Source: Tetrahymena thermophila SB210 (lineage: Eukaryota; Ciliophora; Oligohymenophorea; Hymenostomatida; Tetrahymenidae). From it: a stretch of DNA of 64,000 nucleotides. Positions 1-13,227 of the stretch are shown one piece after another; the first letter of the stretch is position 1; each line of letters starts with the position of its first letter. Position numbers and translations under genes: made by a program. The stretch spans positions 806,001 through 870,000 of the forward strand of contig NW_002476434.1 in NCBI RefSeq assembly GCF_000189635.1, read 5' to 3'. Under the pieces are notes generated by a model. That model was given only the letters and a program-made list of their open reading frames with translations. It made no database searches and was not told the DNA's origin.

Positions 1-287
1 TAGATAATTTATCATTTCATTTTATTTATATATGATAAGGGGTTTTCAATAAGTATTCAACGATAAATTCTGAATTTTTATTTTATTATTCATTAGAATT
101 AATACAAATTTACATTTTAAGATTATTTAAATACTAATTAAGTGATATTATTTAATATTGATTAAGTTTTCTAATTGATTGATATATATGAGGGTGTTTT
201 TTTATAGTTTTATATTTAAAATGTTCTTTAAACAAAAAGTACAGCTAATTTATAAATTCTATCATTATAGACTTTCAATTATTATGA

Positions 288-875
288 TCAATAATCTTCT
301 TGATAATATTTAGGAGGATTTTTAAATGCTCCATAATATTTTTTTGCAAATTTTCTATAGTCAGTTAGTGCCTTTTTGAGTTTAAAATTTCTTTCCTACA
401 TTTTAACTTTTTCAAACCTTTATTTGTTTTCATAATACTTTTATACAACCCAATCATCACTTTAATGTATTAGATTGTCTAGAATTAAAATTTTTGTATC
501 CATATTATTTATAAATTTATTTTAGTTTTAAAGGGATTATTAGGCATCTTGATAGAAATTTTACCAATCTATAGCTGGTAGCCTGATCTGAGGAATTTGT
601 GGTAAACTCATTTTGGATGCTCCACCTAATGGTGGATTTGGGTTAGTATATCTCTAATTAAATTTAGCAAAAACTTTATCTCTATTATTTTAGTAGTAGG
701 ATTCTAAATCATTTGTATATTTATTTATAGGAGCTTCAAAAGGTTGTTAATAATATGAATTAAACTAGTTTGGAATCATAGTAAACTAGTTAAAATTTTA
801 ATCCTACTAATACGGTTATTGTTATTAATCATACTGAGGTTGCTAATAAGCATTAGAGTGAATTGATGGAAACAT
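288..875 (-). CDS. Small Gln/Asn-rich hypothetical protein, single exon
   Basis: Read with TAA/TAG as Gln, this is one uninterrupted 195-residue frame ending in TGA. The first ~60 residues are rich in Gln, Asn, Tyr and Pro and are probably disordered. The middle holds a short Pro/Leu-containing stretch (MSLPQIPQIRLPAIDW). The C-terminal ~70 residues are charged and helical-looking, with many Lys and Tyr, ending FKNPPKYYQEDY. No signal peptide, membrane segment or known domain was seen. It is divergent from the large gene starting at 1537, with 661 bp between the two starts, so they may share an upstream region. I do not recognise the family. The codon usage (nearly all Gln as TAA/TAG) and intact frame support a real gene. 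Confidence 0.75.
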
Positions 876-1536
876 TTTTTACACTTTTTATTCTATTTAA
901 TTATTTATCAAAATGCAATAGACTAAATTGATAAATTTTGTATCAAAAATAGAAAAATTAAATCTTTTTCAAGATTAAAATATATTTTCTTGTTATTTAT
1001 TTAATAAAAATTAAAATATTATTTTATTTATTTTTGAAAAATAGAATGTTTTTAAAACTTATTAGAATTAATTATTAATAAAAATTATTTATTTTTAAGT
1101 AAAGTGAAATAAACAATTTATCAGTTTTACATTTTTAGGGTTATTAACAGTTAACACTGAGATAGGTTGTTTTAAAAATTTTAATTATAGTCTTTGAACT
1201 TAGAAATTATTTTTTTTGAAAATCATTTTTTTAAAAATAAAAAATAATTATTTATTAATTAATTATTGAATATAAAAAAGAAGCGCAAATTCAACATTTA
1301 AAATATTCAGCAACTTAAAAAATTATATATTTTTTTAATTTTTAAATATATATGTTTGGATTTGAAGATATCCATTACTAACCTAATCTCAGAAGATATT
1401 AGTCATAGAAAAAACTTATCGAAGTTTTAAAAATAAAGTTATACGTAAATCAATAATTATAAATATTTAAAAATAATCAAATTCATATAATTAAATTCAC
1501 ATATTTTTTAACAATACGATACATTCAATAGCTAAA
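876..1536. other. AT-rich intergenic region between divergent genes
   Basis: No frame with coding character was found on either strand. The stretch is homopolymer-rich A/T and presumably contains the promoters of both flanking genes, but no specific element can be named. Confidence 0.6.
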
Positions 1537-4500
1537 ATGTTTTAGTCGTATTTATAGGATATAGAAAAGGAAAATAATAGCAGCATATACAATGCTTAAG
1601 CTTAATAAAATTCTTCAACATAGCAGAGTATATGGGATGATTACATAGACCGCTAATTGGAGCATTTGGTTGTAGAGTATCAGTTTGATTTTGATAAAAT
1701 AGCCCAAAGACTAGCAGGTGTTATAGGCGATAAATAGCAACAGAAGGTTAATTTCGATACATGCAGATAGAGATGGAAATAATTGCATTTGAGGCGTTAT
1801 GAAGATAAAGATAAAGACCGTCTTGATAGAGTATCCAAGAGCGTTATGAAAATGGAGGATCCAAATAATGCACTTAAAGTTTAAGAATTGGTTGAAAAAT
1901 TACCTAAAGCAAGACAAAACAAAGACTTTTTAAAAATATCAGATGAAGAAAAGCTTTAAGCATTTTACCTAAATGATAAAGGAGAAAAAATTCAACCTAC
2001 AAGTAAATAAATAATACAATATGTCAAGCTTTTTCATTAGCCTTTATATACATTTAGTTTAATAGTAGAGATTTAATGCAATTTTTTTTTTAATTTTTAG
2101 CTTTCAATGTTTTGAAGGATAGCGTTATGGGTATAAAGGATAAGACAGAAAGAGAAAGGGTTTTTAAAAAGTAGCAAGAAGAGTTTTTTAAGAGCCTTGA
2201 AAAATTAGCAGGAGAATAAGACGAAGACATGTTCACTAAGCCTCTAATGTGAGATTTTATTTTATAATTTTAAGAGGGATTTAATTATATGCAAATTTTT
2301 ATGAAATTGATTAACAAACATTTGTAAAAAAATAGATTTAGAGCTAAGTTTACTGAGCCTACTAATTTTAATTTTATTGTAGAAAGAGAAGAACTTACTA
2401 GAGAGTAGGCATAAAGAATTATGTCATAAAAAGTTTAGATCAAAGGTGCTGGATTAGTCCCACCTGAACCAGAAATGGGTATTAAGATGGACAACTATGT
2501 AAGTATGTTTGCAAGACCTGATGAAGAAGAGGAGGAATTGAAAAAGAAAGATTAAGAGAAAGAAGTCTAAGTTAATTAGTAAATTATGCAAGATTAGTAA
2601 GAGACAAAGGAAGAATAGGAAAGAGACTAAGAAGAGTTGAAGAAATAGATGGAGTTAACAGAAGAAGAAAAGAAGAAACAGCAAGAATAAGAGGAAGAGA
2701 AAAAGAAAATTAATGTAGATTTGTACTTAGCTGAAAGGGGTTTAAAAAGTATTGATGAAGCTCTCAACTCCTTAGAAAAAATGCGCTCTAAAGTTAAGGT
2801 CAACAACTATTTCGAAGAGGCTTAAACAGAAGATAAAAAGCTAAAAGAGTAAAAAGAAAAGAATCAGCAAAAAGTTGATAATGAAGATTAAATCAGATAA
2901 GAAATAATCAAACAAGGTTTGGAATAACTAAAATAAAAAGAACAAGGAGATTAGCTTGTTTAGTTCCATGAAAATTAAATCAAAAAAGATATTAAAGAAC
3001 TTAACGAAATCATAGGTGACAATAAATCCAAAAATGTAAAAAATTAAACTTAGCAACCAAATAAGGCAGTAGAAGAAGAAGAAGAAATTATTCTTGAAAA
3101 GAAAAATGATTAAAGTAAAAAAGTTCCAACTAAAAAAGGAATTTTCTCACAATTTGTAAATTAATTTAGTTTGAAATTGTTTTATTTAATGAATTGTAAA
3201 TATACTTTATTAGGCTGAAGAAGAGGATTCGGGAAGTGAAGATGAAGTTGGGAATGATGAAGAAGAGTTAGATGATGAGCTATACTTATAAGCCTAAAGA
3301 ATCGGATTAAAATCTGATGCTGAAATAGATTTATTTATCACAAAGAAAAAGGAAGAAAGAAAAGCGAATATGCTTAATAAGAAGAAAGTTTAGTTTTCAG
3401 AGTTTTCAGAATAAAAGTAAATTTCAGAAGATACAGACGAGTTACTGGCAAAATAAGAGAAATAAATAAAGCAAAAGTAATAATTTTTAGAAAAGTTGAA
3501 AAAGAAATCTGAAAATGAAGCAGGGGAAAACGACGAATCCAATTAGGAAGGAAGTTAGAACTGGAGGGATTTAGAATTTAGTGCTGGTATGGCTTTTAAA
3601 AGATAATTAGAGGAGGAAAAAATGCAAAGAATGATTAAGGAATAATTCGAAGAAGAGTAAAGAAGAAAGGCCGACTAAGAAAGAATTAGATAAATATAAG
3701 AAGAATATCACCTCAAGAAGCTAGATATTGAAACTAAAATCAAATTAAGAGAACCCTTAAATTTAGAAAAGGTTAACTAAGAAAAATGGAAAGAATACAT
3801 GTATTAATTAATTCATTTATAAGAATCATTTTTTTTGAAATAATTTTAATTAATAAATAAATAGTGAAGCACAACAGAAACGCAGGGAGGAAATAGAAAA
3901 GGAATTTGAAGAAAAATAAAGGATTCAAACAGAGTAGGAAGAAAAGGAGTAAAAGGAAAATTTAATCAAAGAAAAAATTCACTTCTTTGAATAAAAAATA
4001 AAAAATTTCCCGTAAATAAAATGATTTTTTAATTGAAAAGAAATGTTTAACAATATTTTTATTAAAGCTCAAATGACCCATTCAAGTGCTTCTTTGATGA
4101 TTAGGTTAGTTATTTATCACAAATATCCTCTTTGCCCTCTAAAATAACTACTAAGATAGCTGACTTGAAAAAATACGATATTTCAAGAGATGGAATAACA
4201 TCGAGATATTAGATTTTGATCTTCCCTTATCTAGATAAATGCCAAGAATTTGTATTTTAGTTCTTAAGTAAATATTTCTTTCATTAGTTTATAGCTTAAT
4301 TAATAATTTACCATATAAAATATAGGCTTCTTCTTGAGAAATAGTTTCTTTAGATAACCTCCTAGTGAAAAGGAATTGGGGGAAATAGTAAGTGAAAACC
4401 CTTTAGATGAAATACCATGCTAAAGATTAAGCTCTAAAGGATTCCCATTTTGTCTAGTCAGCTTCTACATAGGCAGCCATACAAGTGAAATAAATGATGA

Positions 4501-7500
4501 ATAAGACGAATAGTATTTGAGTAATTACTTAAACGATGCAATTAAGTTCGATAAATTAATAAACGATGATAAACTTTAAAAATCTATTTATCTTTTCTTT
4601 GATACCTATATTGGTAGAGGTTAAGATACACTTTCTAAGCAATTAGATCTTGCTTTGACAGAGTTCCTAAGTGATGGATGCCTTGATCAAGCAATCAGAA
4701 AATATGGTGAAAAAGTCATTAATAGAGACATGAAATTAAGCGATTTTAAGACTGCTTACTATAAAAATATGGAGATTGCTAAGAAATTGTTTAATGAATC
4801 TAATACTTTCCATTCTATTTGTCCTACAAAAACCTCTTATCATCAAACAAACTAATTAGCTATCCACTAAAATAAAAAGAAATAATTATTACCTACTTCC
4901 CCATCTAATTCTCCTTCTATAATAAGTCACTCTCATGGTAATAAATGGGAAACGTCTGTCATCATAATTAGAAATTATTCTGAAATTCAAAATCCTTCTG
5001 CTTTAAGACAATAATAAAATAGAGGAGTTGATTTTTCAAATGCTTCTGATTTAATGCAATAGGACGTAACAACTGAATAATATTCTAATTTGAGTGAATC
5101 CTTAAGTAATTTAGTTCCCTCGCACACTGAAATTTCTTAAAGATAAAAGCAATAAATGACTGATGTAATCCACTACACTCTAAACAAATTATAAGAAAAG
5201 GGAATATAAATTTTAGGTATGAAGTCATTCTTTTTCGATTAAAAAACAGTGTAAGAATTCAAGAGCTATGTTGAAAATATTAATTTTAATACCAACACAA
5301 ATTAACCAATCGTAGTTATTTCTGTTGCTGGATTCGATCTTCACTCAAGTAAATAATTAAAAATATTGATCATTTCTTATAAAAATTACTTTTAATATAA
5401 AACATAAATTCAAATTTATTTATTTTAATTTTTCGAAAATTTTAGAATTAAAAAAAATGGTTGGATCTGAAGATGCCTAATTGGCTAAGAGAGTAGAGCC
5501 AAATAGCTTAAATGCTCTATTCAGCACAGGAAGAGATGATTCAATTATTATTCCTTACAATAAAGCATTAAGCAGACGTTTAATTAGCTATTTCTTTTGT
5601 GGTAGATTGGAAAAGATTTAAACAGTTTAAGATATTCAAGTAATTGAAGGACTTACAAATAAAAAATAACTTTACTTAACAAAACCTAAACCCTTTAACC
5701 CAGTATTTTTGCTTAATAGCTAACCAATCAGAGAACATATATGTTTGCTCAGTTCAAAATTTTTACCTCAGCAATTTTGTGAAGTAATTCGTAAAATCTA
5801 GGCAAGAGGATTTGAATTACTTAATATCCGTGTTATTGATAGTTCAAATCTTTCTGCCATATTAAAAAAAGATGAAGATTTTTCTGCTTTTATTGAGAAT
5901 GAAAACCTCTAAGAATTGAATTCAGGTGAAAATGACTACGAAAGAATTAATCTAGTTCTTCATATTTAAGGAGCAAATATTTCATCTCTTAGAAATACAT
6001 TATTAAATAAAATTATTGATTATAATCCTTTCTTACATCCTTCAAAAAGAGAAATATTCTATTATACTAAAGACGATTTATCACTAACCTTGTTGAAGGA
6101 TATATTCTTTAATCGTCATATTAAGTCTAACTTTACTCCATCTGAAAGATTCCCTCTTTTTATAGCTCTCTGGCCCTTCCTAAATGACTATGAAGAAAAG
6201 GAAGGCTTAACAGCCTCACAGGCAGTGCCACTTGGAAATGATCTTAAGATTATGTCCTCTTATGGATTAGAACTACTTTCAGTATCAAAAATTTTTAAAT
6301 CCTAAATTTAGCAGAAACTAAATACTTCTATTGAAGAAGAAACTGAACACGTTGATCTAAAATCTATATTGCACTAACTTATATAAAATAATATCTAAAT
6401 TAATAGCATTACTAAGAAAAAGCCAGAATTCAGTACATTCTGTAGTCGCTTAGGCGAAGAAATTTTGTCTTAAGACTTTTATTTAGCCGTGTTTAGGTAC
6501 TAAGGAGATAGATAATCTAAACATTTAGACAAGTTATTTACAGAAGTTCCATTTGTTCACTCAAACAAAACAATCAATGAATCTACTGTAGTAACTCATG
6601 GAGCTAAATAAACTCCTCACACTTAAGCTAAACCACTTCCAACAGAATTTTTAACCCTCTTTTTCCTTGATTCATCTGCTTAACAGGTAAAATAAAAAAT
6701 ACAAAATATTTAAATTGACATCATATTAACTAAATAAAGGTTTCTAATTTTACAAAACTTCTTGGTATAGGAGCCTTTGATGATTGGAGCTTCAAAGGTA
6801 GTTTTATTTTTGATCTTCCTTCTAGTGGATATACAGGTGAAATAGAAACTTTAATTATTTTAAGTGAAGATGTTGTTAAAACTTTACTTCTCGTAGGATT
6901 AGTAAAGATAATTGAAAATAATTAATTCAAAATCAAAAGCTTTTTCAAACACAGATGCTCAAGGGAGTTTTCTGAAGTTATATAAGAAAACTTACTTTAA
7001 GCATTTTCAGGCTATGAATCTTAAATGCACGATTAAGGAACTAAGCTGTAAAAAATAAAAGCTTCTCTTGATAACTTAATGACTAGATTACAAGGAGAAA
7101 GCATGTACTTCTTAGTTCTTTCTAAAGAAAATGGTATTTTCAATGGGTAAATAAATTCATTTTTTAAAAATATTTAAGTTATATTGTAAAAGGAAGAAAC
7201 TAACTTTATATAAATTCTTAAAAAATAGCAAAAAAATATTATTCGAATTAGCTGAAAAATACTCAGTTTTTAAGAAGGAGACTATTAATGTAGAGAGTTC
7301 CACTGAATATATGCTCGATAAGGGTATGTATTGTAGTTTGAATTACAAATGCTAACAAAGAGAATTTAAAGAGCTTTAATTTATGTCTCAATAGATTCTT
7401 TCAATGGCTCACGAAAACAACTAAGAGCAATAAGATGTCGACAAAATGTATGACAATCAGTTAGTAATGGTCATTAGAATTGATTAATAGATCTAATTAT

Positions 7501-8014
7501 ATGAAGTATTTAGAAAACTGTAATCAGACCTCAAATTCAAAATAATTCACTTCTTAGTTATGAGATAATTTGAATGGACAGATATTTAATATATATCAAG
7601 CCACTTTACACCTAAATTTGAAGCTTAGCACATAGTAATAAAATTTATATTTACAATTAAATAATTAAAAATGCATTAATTAATTTAGTCTTAATTTAAA
7701 TTAATTCATTAATTTTTTTTCTAAAAAGTAAAAATACTTTGAAATTAATAATGATGGAATTTACTGCATTGTTCATCTTGATAGTAAAAATTCTGTCAGC
7801 CTTTCAGATGCATTTGGTACTTTACGCCTTAACGAAAAGGGAGAATTTAAATAAGTTATTAGAAGTTCTTTATTTGGAAAACAGGAAGTCTTCTTCATAT
7901 ATACTAATAATCCCTAACATGTAATAATAATAAAAATTATATATTTTATATTAAAATATTTTATTCTTATAGGTTAAGAAGTTATCTGCTTACGCATTTA
8001 AATCGAGTGAGTGA
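1537..8014 (+). CDS. Large coiled-coil protein with SANT-like N-terminus and two possible NDK-like domains
   Basis: Twelve exons close in phase to give 1,892 residues: 1537-2002, 2101-2248, 2336-3155, 3214-3800, 3865-4011, 4068-4267, 4326-5348, 5446-6686, 6740-7146, 7229-7634, 7729-7920, 7973-8014. Residues ~30-90 resemble a Myb/SANT helix set (WDDYIDRQLEHL, then CRQRWKQLHLRR). Residues ~230-720 are highly charged coiled coil (Glu/Lys/Gln), broken by acidic patches. Two later blocks look like degenerate nucleoside-diphosphate-kinase folds: ~1212-1310 (FLLNSQPIREH, then EVIRKIQARGFELLNIRV) and ~1580-1690 (IILSEDVVKT, then LVKIIENNQFKIKSF). Neither shows a convincing NxxHGSD active-site loop, so catalysis is doubtful. 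There is no signal peptide or membrane span. Large proteins mixing coiled coil with NDK-like folds are often axonemal or ciliary-assembly factors, but that role is inference and I cannot name an orthologue. The TGA at 2249-2251 is avoided by an intron that keeps the downstream frame. Confidence 0.75.
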
Positions 8015-9171
8015 AATCTCTTATAGGAGTCAAATATCTGAAAATTTTGAATTTATAAATCAATTATAATTATAACTAAAAATTATTTATCCTGATATTA
8101 TAACATTTTATCCAAAAAAAAATATGAATTTACTTTTTTTATGTAAATTGTATATTTACTATAAATACAAATTTATATTATAAAAATATATTTTAATAAT
8201 TTATGAAGATTAACATTGTAATCAATAGTCTTTAGAAAAGATGGGTTTCTACATTTTTTGATTTAATTCAAAATCAAAATGAAAAACTATATAAAATTTA
8301 TTTGTAATTTTATATCTAAAATTAAAAAAATAATATGTATTTTTGATAAAATTTTAATGACTTAATTTATTTTAAATTTTAAGAAATTAGAATTTTGTAA
8401 AAATTAAGTGTTTTTGTTCAAATATTGCTCAGAATTGATTTATAAAATTTAAAATATGATCATTATTAATATGTAAGGATTTTCAAAATATTTATTTGTA
8501 CTTAATTTCTTATTTTATTAATTAAATATGCTGATGTCTAAACAAACTATTTTTTTTGTTTTTGGAAAACTTATATTTGAGTAATTTAGAGAAAGACAAA
8601 TGCTTTTTTTTTTTGGGTTTTTTTTTTTAAATGAAATTTGTTTTACAAACGAATAGAAAGTATAGATGAAGGTGAAATACATATTTGAATTTTTTTTATA
8701 TAAAAGATTAAAGTTGTTGGTTGTTATGAAAGGTTGAAGTGAAGTTGGTTTGAAGGTTGAAGTTGGATGAATGAATGAAAGGTTGAAGTTTGGTGAATGA
8801 ATGAAAGGTTGAAGTTGGATGAATGAAAGTTGAAGTTTTGGTTTGAATGAAGGGTTTTGTGAAAGTGATTTGTTCTTTCTTTACTTGATTATTTTTGGTT
8901 ATTGTTTATGAGAGTGGATTCGCTCTTGCATATGATAAAAGGCAAAGAAAGAAAGATATTTTTAATTAAGGAAATCAAAAACTTTTGGTGGCCTTTTATC
9001 TAATTAATTGTAGCTCGGTTACCAATTTAAACAATAAGTTATTTAATATTTAGCTTAGCGTTGTAATATTTTTAATCAGGTAAAAGAAAGCCGGTAAGAT
9101 TAGATGAGCAGTATAAAACGAATTCATAAACAGCAAAGACTCAATCTAAATACCAGAGATTTTTTCTTTTA
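8015..9171. other. Spacer between convergent genes, with purine/GT repeats and an inverted repeat
   Basis: No coding frame was seen. It holds the GAAGGTTGAAG-type repeat block (8727-8856). Further on are a small hairpin-like sequence at 8911-8926 (AGAGTG-GATT-CGCTCT) and a perfect 10-bp inverted repeat, gataaaaggc at 8934-8943 and gccttttatc at 8991-9000. It presumably contains both 3' untranslated regions. Confidence 0.55.
8727..8856. repeat. Imperfect tandem repeat, ~26-bp unit of GAATGAATGAAAGGTTGAAG type
   Basis: About five degenerate copies of a unit built from GGTTGAAGTT and GATGAATGAAT. The + strand is almost free of C, giving strong strand asymmetry. Copies differ by small insertions, so the array grew by slippage and then decayed. 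Confidence 0.75.
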
Positions 9172-10437
9172 TCAAGAAAAGTATTGCATGTTTAAGTCAA
9201 AGTTTTTAAATTCGCCTTGATATGAATTTAAGCTACTTTCAACATAAGATGGATAGTACCCGTTTTCATAGTTAGGCATAGCATCTTGATAGGCTTAATT
9301 CTCATAGTCATAGTTAGAATAGAAGAGAAAATTTTGGCATTTTTCAATTAATGATTCTTGTTATTAATTTTGAAAATCAAATATATGATTGGCTTGATTA
9401 AATAAGTGATTCTCAAATTTAGCTGTATCATAACAAAGGTTATTTTATTAACCTAGTTGATTGCAGCTATAAACACTCTCTTCATAGAAAGTGTTTGACT
9501 AGTCTTAACTCTGAAATTTTACACTGGAGTCTTCGCTTTACTCAGTTTCAAGCTCATTAGAAACAGATTACTATTAAAATGAAGGTAACTGATGTAAGGG
9601 AGTTAATGTGTTGGAACCCAGTAAGATTTATGAAGAATTCTATTAAAGCTAGCAGGGAAAATTTGAAAAGTAATGATCTATTTATGATTTTTTTGAAATT
9701 GGAGGTTCAATTATCTAAATAGATGAGCACTTTCTTTTTCCAGATTCGTATTAAGCAGAAGTATTTTTAGAGACTTAGTTTTTTAATTTTTCTTCAATTA
9801 CTATTTTTGGGGAATGAGCTATTCTTTTTTTTTGATATTTTTTAGATTCTTTCTTTTTATTTTTGATGCTCTAAGTTGGAAACGTGTTATCCCACATCTC
9901 AAAGATAGATTAGATAGGATAGCCATTGTAGAAATGTACCAATAACAAAGCAGAGAATACTTTTTTGCGAATCTGAGATCTCCATCTTAATTCTCCTTCA
10001 GAAAAGCGTATATCTTCTAAGATGTACTAACAAAGTAATTAAATATATTCAGATTCTTTCTTTTAGTTGATAATTTCTTCAATATATTTTTGAGGTAAGA
10101 GCATGTATTTCTTTTCTGAGAAGGTTTTTAAAGAGCTACTATTTTTAAAGGGAGCCTTTTAATTTGTATTTTTCATACTCATTTCATCAGAGATAGTCCT
10201 CATAAAGTTATTTTTTATTTGGTTTTTGGTGAGGTTTTCAAATCTATTTTTTATCAAGTCACCAATGAAATCTTCAAAAAAGTAGTTCATGATACAGTCT
10301 TAAAATTATTTGTTTATGTTATTCAGGGGTTTCTACTCGTAGTCAATAGTCAATTTGATCATTGAAGCCATTAGTTATGAGAGTTAGTCATAGACTTGAG
10401 GGTGAGTATTTTTTACAGTTTAAAGTCCTTAGTTCAT
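9172..10437 (-). CDS. Lineage-specific protein, helical N-half plus Q/S/Y-rich tail (family member A)
   Basis: A single exon of 421 residues in the ciliate code. The start is the most upstream in-frame ATG (MNQGLQTVKNTHPQ). Two later in-frame Met exist (MASMIK and MNYFFED), so a shorter N-terminus is possible. Residues ~1-170 look alpha-helical and end in a recognisable block, RWRSQIRKKVFSALLLVHFY, followed by an aliphatic/Trp stretch (SIFEMWDNTFP). After ~175 the chain is low complexity (Ser, Gln, Asn, Tyr) with a basic Lys patch. The helical block and overall layout match the gene at 14916-16535 (NWRNSIKMKLLALMLLVYQF, then DLWYKIYP), so the two are probably divergent paralogues. No known domain, signal peptide or TM segment was found. 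Function is unknown. Confidence 0.8.
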
Positions 10438-13191
10438 TTAGATATTCTTTTTATATTTTTTAGTTTGTATTTTAATTATTATTTTTTTCTTTTTCAAAAT
10501 GACTCAGATATATCTATGATTTAATCTTTAAAAAGAAAAACTCATAAAATTAATAATTAATAGAAAAGGTATTTTTAAGATTGGATGGTTTCCCCAAATC
10601 AAAAACAACATTAGAATGTATGATATTTGTTAAATAAAAATATTAATCAAAGATACTTATTTACTTTTGAAATCAGGATAATTAGTAGTAAAGTCATATA
10701 AAATTAACTGATTAGCGAGCTTACTAAATAAGGGTTGAAGTCAGCCTTTATTTTGTATTATTTTGTTTCATAATCTGATTGAAAAAATGTAAAAAGTTTA
10801 ATTATTTTCGAGAAGATGTCCAAAATCTTTTTTTATCAACCAGTAAAAAAATGAAAATGTATGCATATTTTTCTCTCTGAACTAATAAAAAAACTGTTTT
10901 CCGAAAGAGTTTTTTAAAGGCTGGATTTAAATTTGGCAAATCCAAAATGTCAAAAAGTAAAAAACAAATGGTTGGTTAAAAAAATAAAAAGATAATACAA
11001 TAATTTTCTAAATTAGTAAAAAAAAAGTAATTGGAATGTTTGTTTTATTTTTCATTATTAATTTAGTTTCACGAGGAAAAAAATAGAACTCTAAGTCGAT
11101 AAATCTAATAAATGAATGATTAAAAATAATATCTCCTTCAAAAAATTATTTAAAAAATAAAATAGCAATTTAAATAAATTATAGCTTTATAAATAGCTAT
11201 TGAAGTTATTTAAGTCTTTTGTGCTATTAAATAACTTATTTTCTATTTTTGTAAAAAAATAATTTCAAATTTTAACCATAAATGTTTCAATAGAATCGTT
11301 ACATTAACTAATATCTGTTTACTGATAGTTTTTTACATATGATTTTAATTTACTTTTTATATTTGAAATATCCTGAAATTCCTTCAAGACATGTGCTATA
11401 CATTAATTAATTAAATAATTTAATGTTATTTTAATTAATAGCCTTAACTTTTGAGCCTTTTGTTATAAATAAAAACACAAACTCTACTTAAGCATGTTGA
11501 TTTATTATAAAAATATATTAACAAAAACTTAATTATTTTATTTAATTTGATTATTAGAAAAGTAATAATTTACATAATTTAAGAAGCAAAACTTTAAAAC
11601 TACTCATCTATTTATTAATAATACTTTCATCTAAAAATCTTACTTGTATTATTATTTGATAAATTTGGTTTACATAAAATTACAATTAAAACAAAAAGAA
11701 AAAATCAAACGAATTTTCTTAAGAGCCTAAATCTAAATTGAAGATTTCTTTTAAATCTAATTTAATTTTTACAAAAATGAAACTCTATTTTCGATGATCA
11801 ATAAAATTAAAATCATCCTTTTTTAATATCAATAAAGTAAAATAAAAAAAATGATTAACATAACAGAAAATTCTATTTTCAATCTACATTTTATTGAAAA
11901 AATCCCATAAAATAGAAATAGAAATTAGAGATCACTTTTTTATTTATTTTAAAAAATACAAATATATGATAAAAACTAGATACTTTTAAAAAGATTATCT
12001 TTAATTTTTAATTTTTGTTTTCTTCTTAAAATATTAACGTTATTCAACATCAAATGGAAAATATCAATCAATTACTTAAAAATCTTAAGTCCCTATTTCA
12101 GTTAAATAATTAATAAAAAGTAATTACTCCAATAGTTCAAGCTCTTTTCCTATATATCAAGAAGAATTTATTAGAATATTTAAAAAGTCTGTTTTTTAAA
12201 TAAAATATAATAAATTAATTATATAGAATAAAAAAAGAAAGATTCCATAATCAATAAATTAATGTGATTTTACCTAAAAATAATTTTAAAAAAGATTTTA
12301 AACAATTTTTATAAGTATAGATTCAATTTAAGTTTGAAAATAACAATTTTAAATTTGAGAATTTCAAAATATATATTTTCTATTTTTATTTCATATTATG
12401 AATTAAAATTAATATAATTTAATATTATTGAGCATTATTTTATTAATATTTAAGCATTTAAACTTAATTTTTCTAATGATACTTTGTCAAAATAAATATA
12501 TCTGACTTGGTTTTGTTTGTTGATTTTGCTTTGTTTTTAGTTTTTTCAAAAAAGATAAATTAAATTTGTTTTTATAAAGAAAAAAAGCTCATAATTTTTT
12601 GATAGGTTATAAAGTCAAAAATATTTCCATATTTAAATATTAATATAATTTTATAATAAATAATAGGTCTTAGTGATGCTATATTCTAACTAAAAATAAA
12701 AAATTCTATTTTATTAAGCACTTAATATTTAACTTGATAATTTATTTAACCTATTGAACCAAAATTATAACAATATATTCTCATTTCTTATATAAAAATA
12801 AAATTCTTTTTGTTTATGCTTGAATAATTCTTTTTTTTTGTTTTGTAAGTATTAATTTTAAGTTATTTCATTTAGCTAAAAAATACAAATTTTAATCAAT
12901 TTGGTGAATTAGAAAAGTATGAAAATGAAATTCAGGTATTTATGTTTATTTTTTAAATTAATATTATCTATAGTTTTATTTGAAAAGTGGATATTAACTA
13001 TATTTATCTACATAAATTCTAACAACCAAATAATTGATTAATTCTTGAAATTTAAAAAAGAGATTTTAATCATCTAATATTGAGTTAAATTAAATAGAAA
13101 CGTTAAATCATAATTTAAATCTTTTTTGCAGATATTTATTAGATCAGAAAAAATAAAAATTGATATTTAACCTTGATCACAATTTATATAC

Positions 13192-13227
<36 letters not shown>

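Noticed and set aside
13191-13227. Possible CRISPR-like or telomere-like array
   Set aside because: It is a plain tetranucleotide microsatellite. No CCCCAA/GGGGTT telomere run or chromosome breakage sequence was seen in the window.
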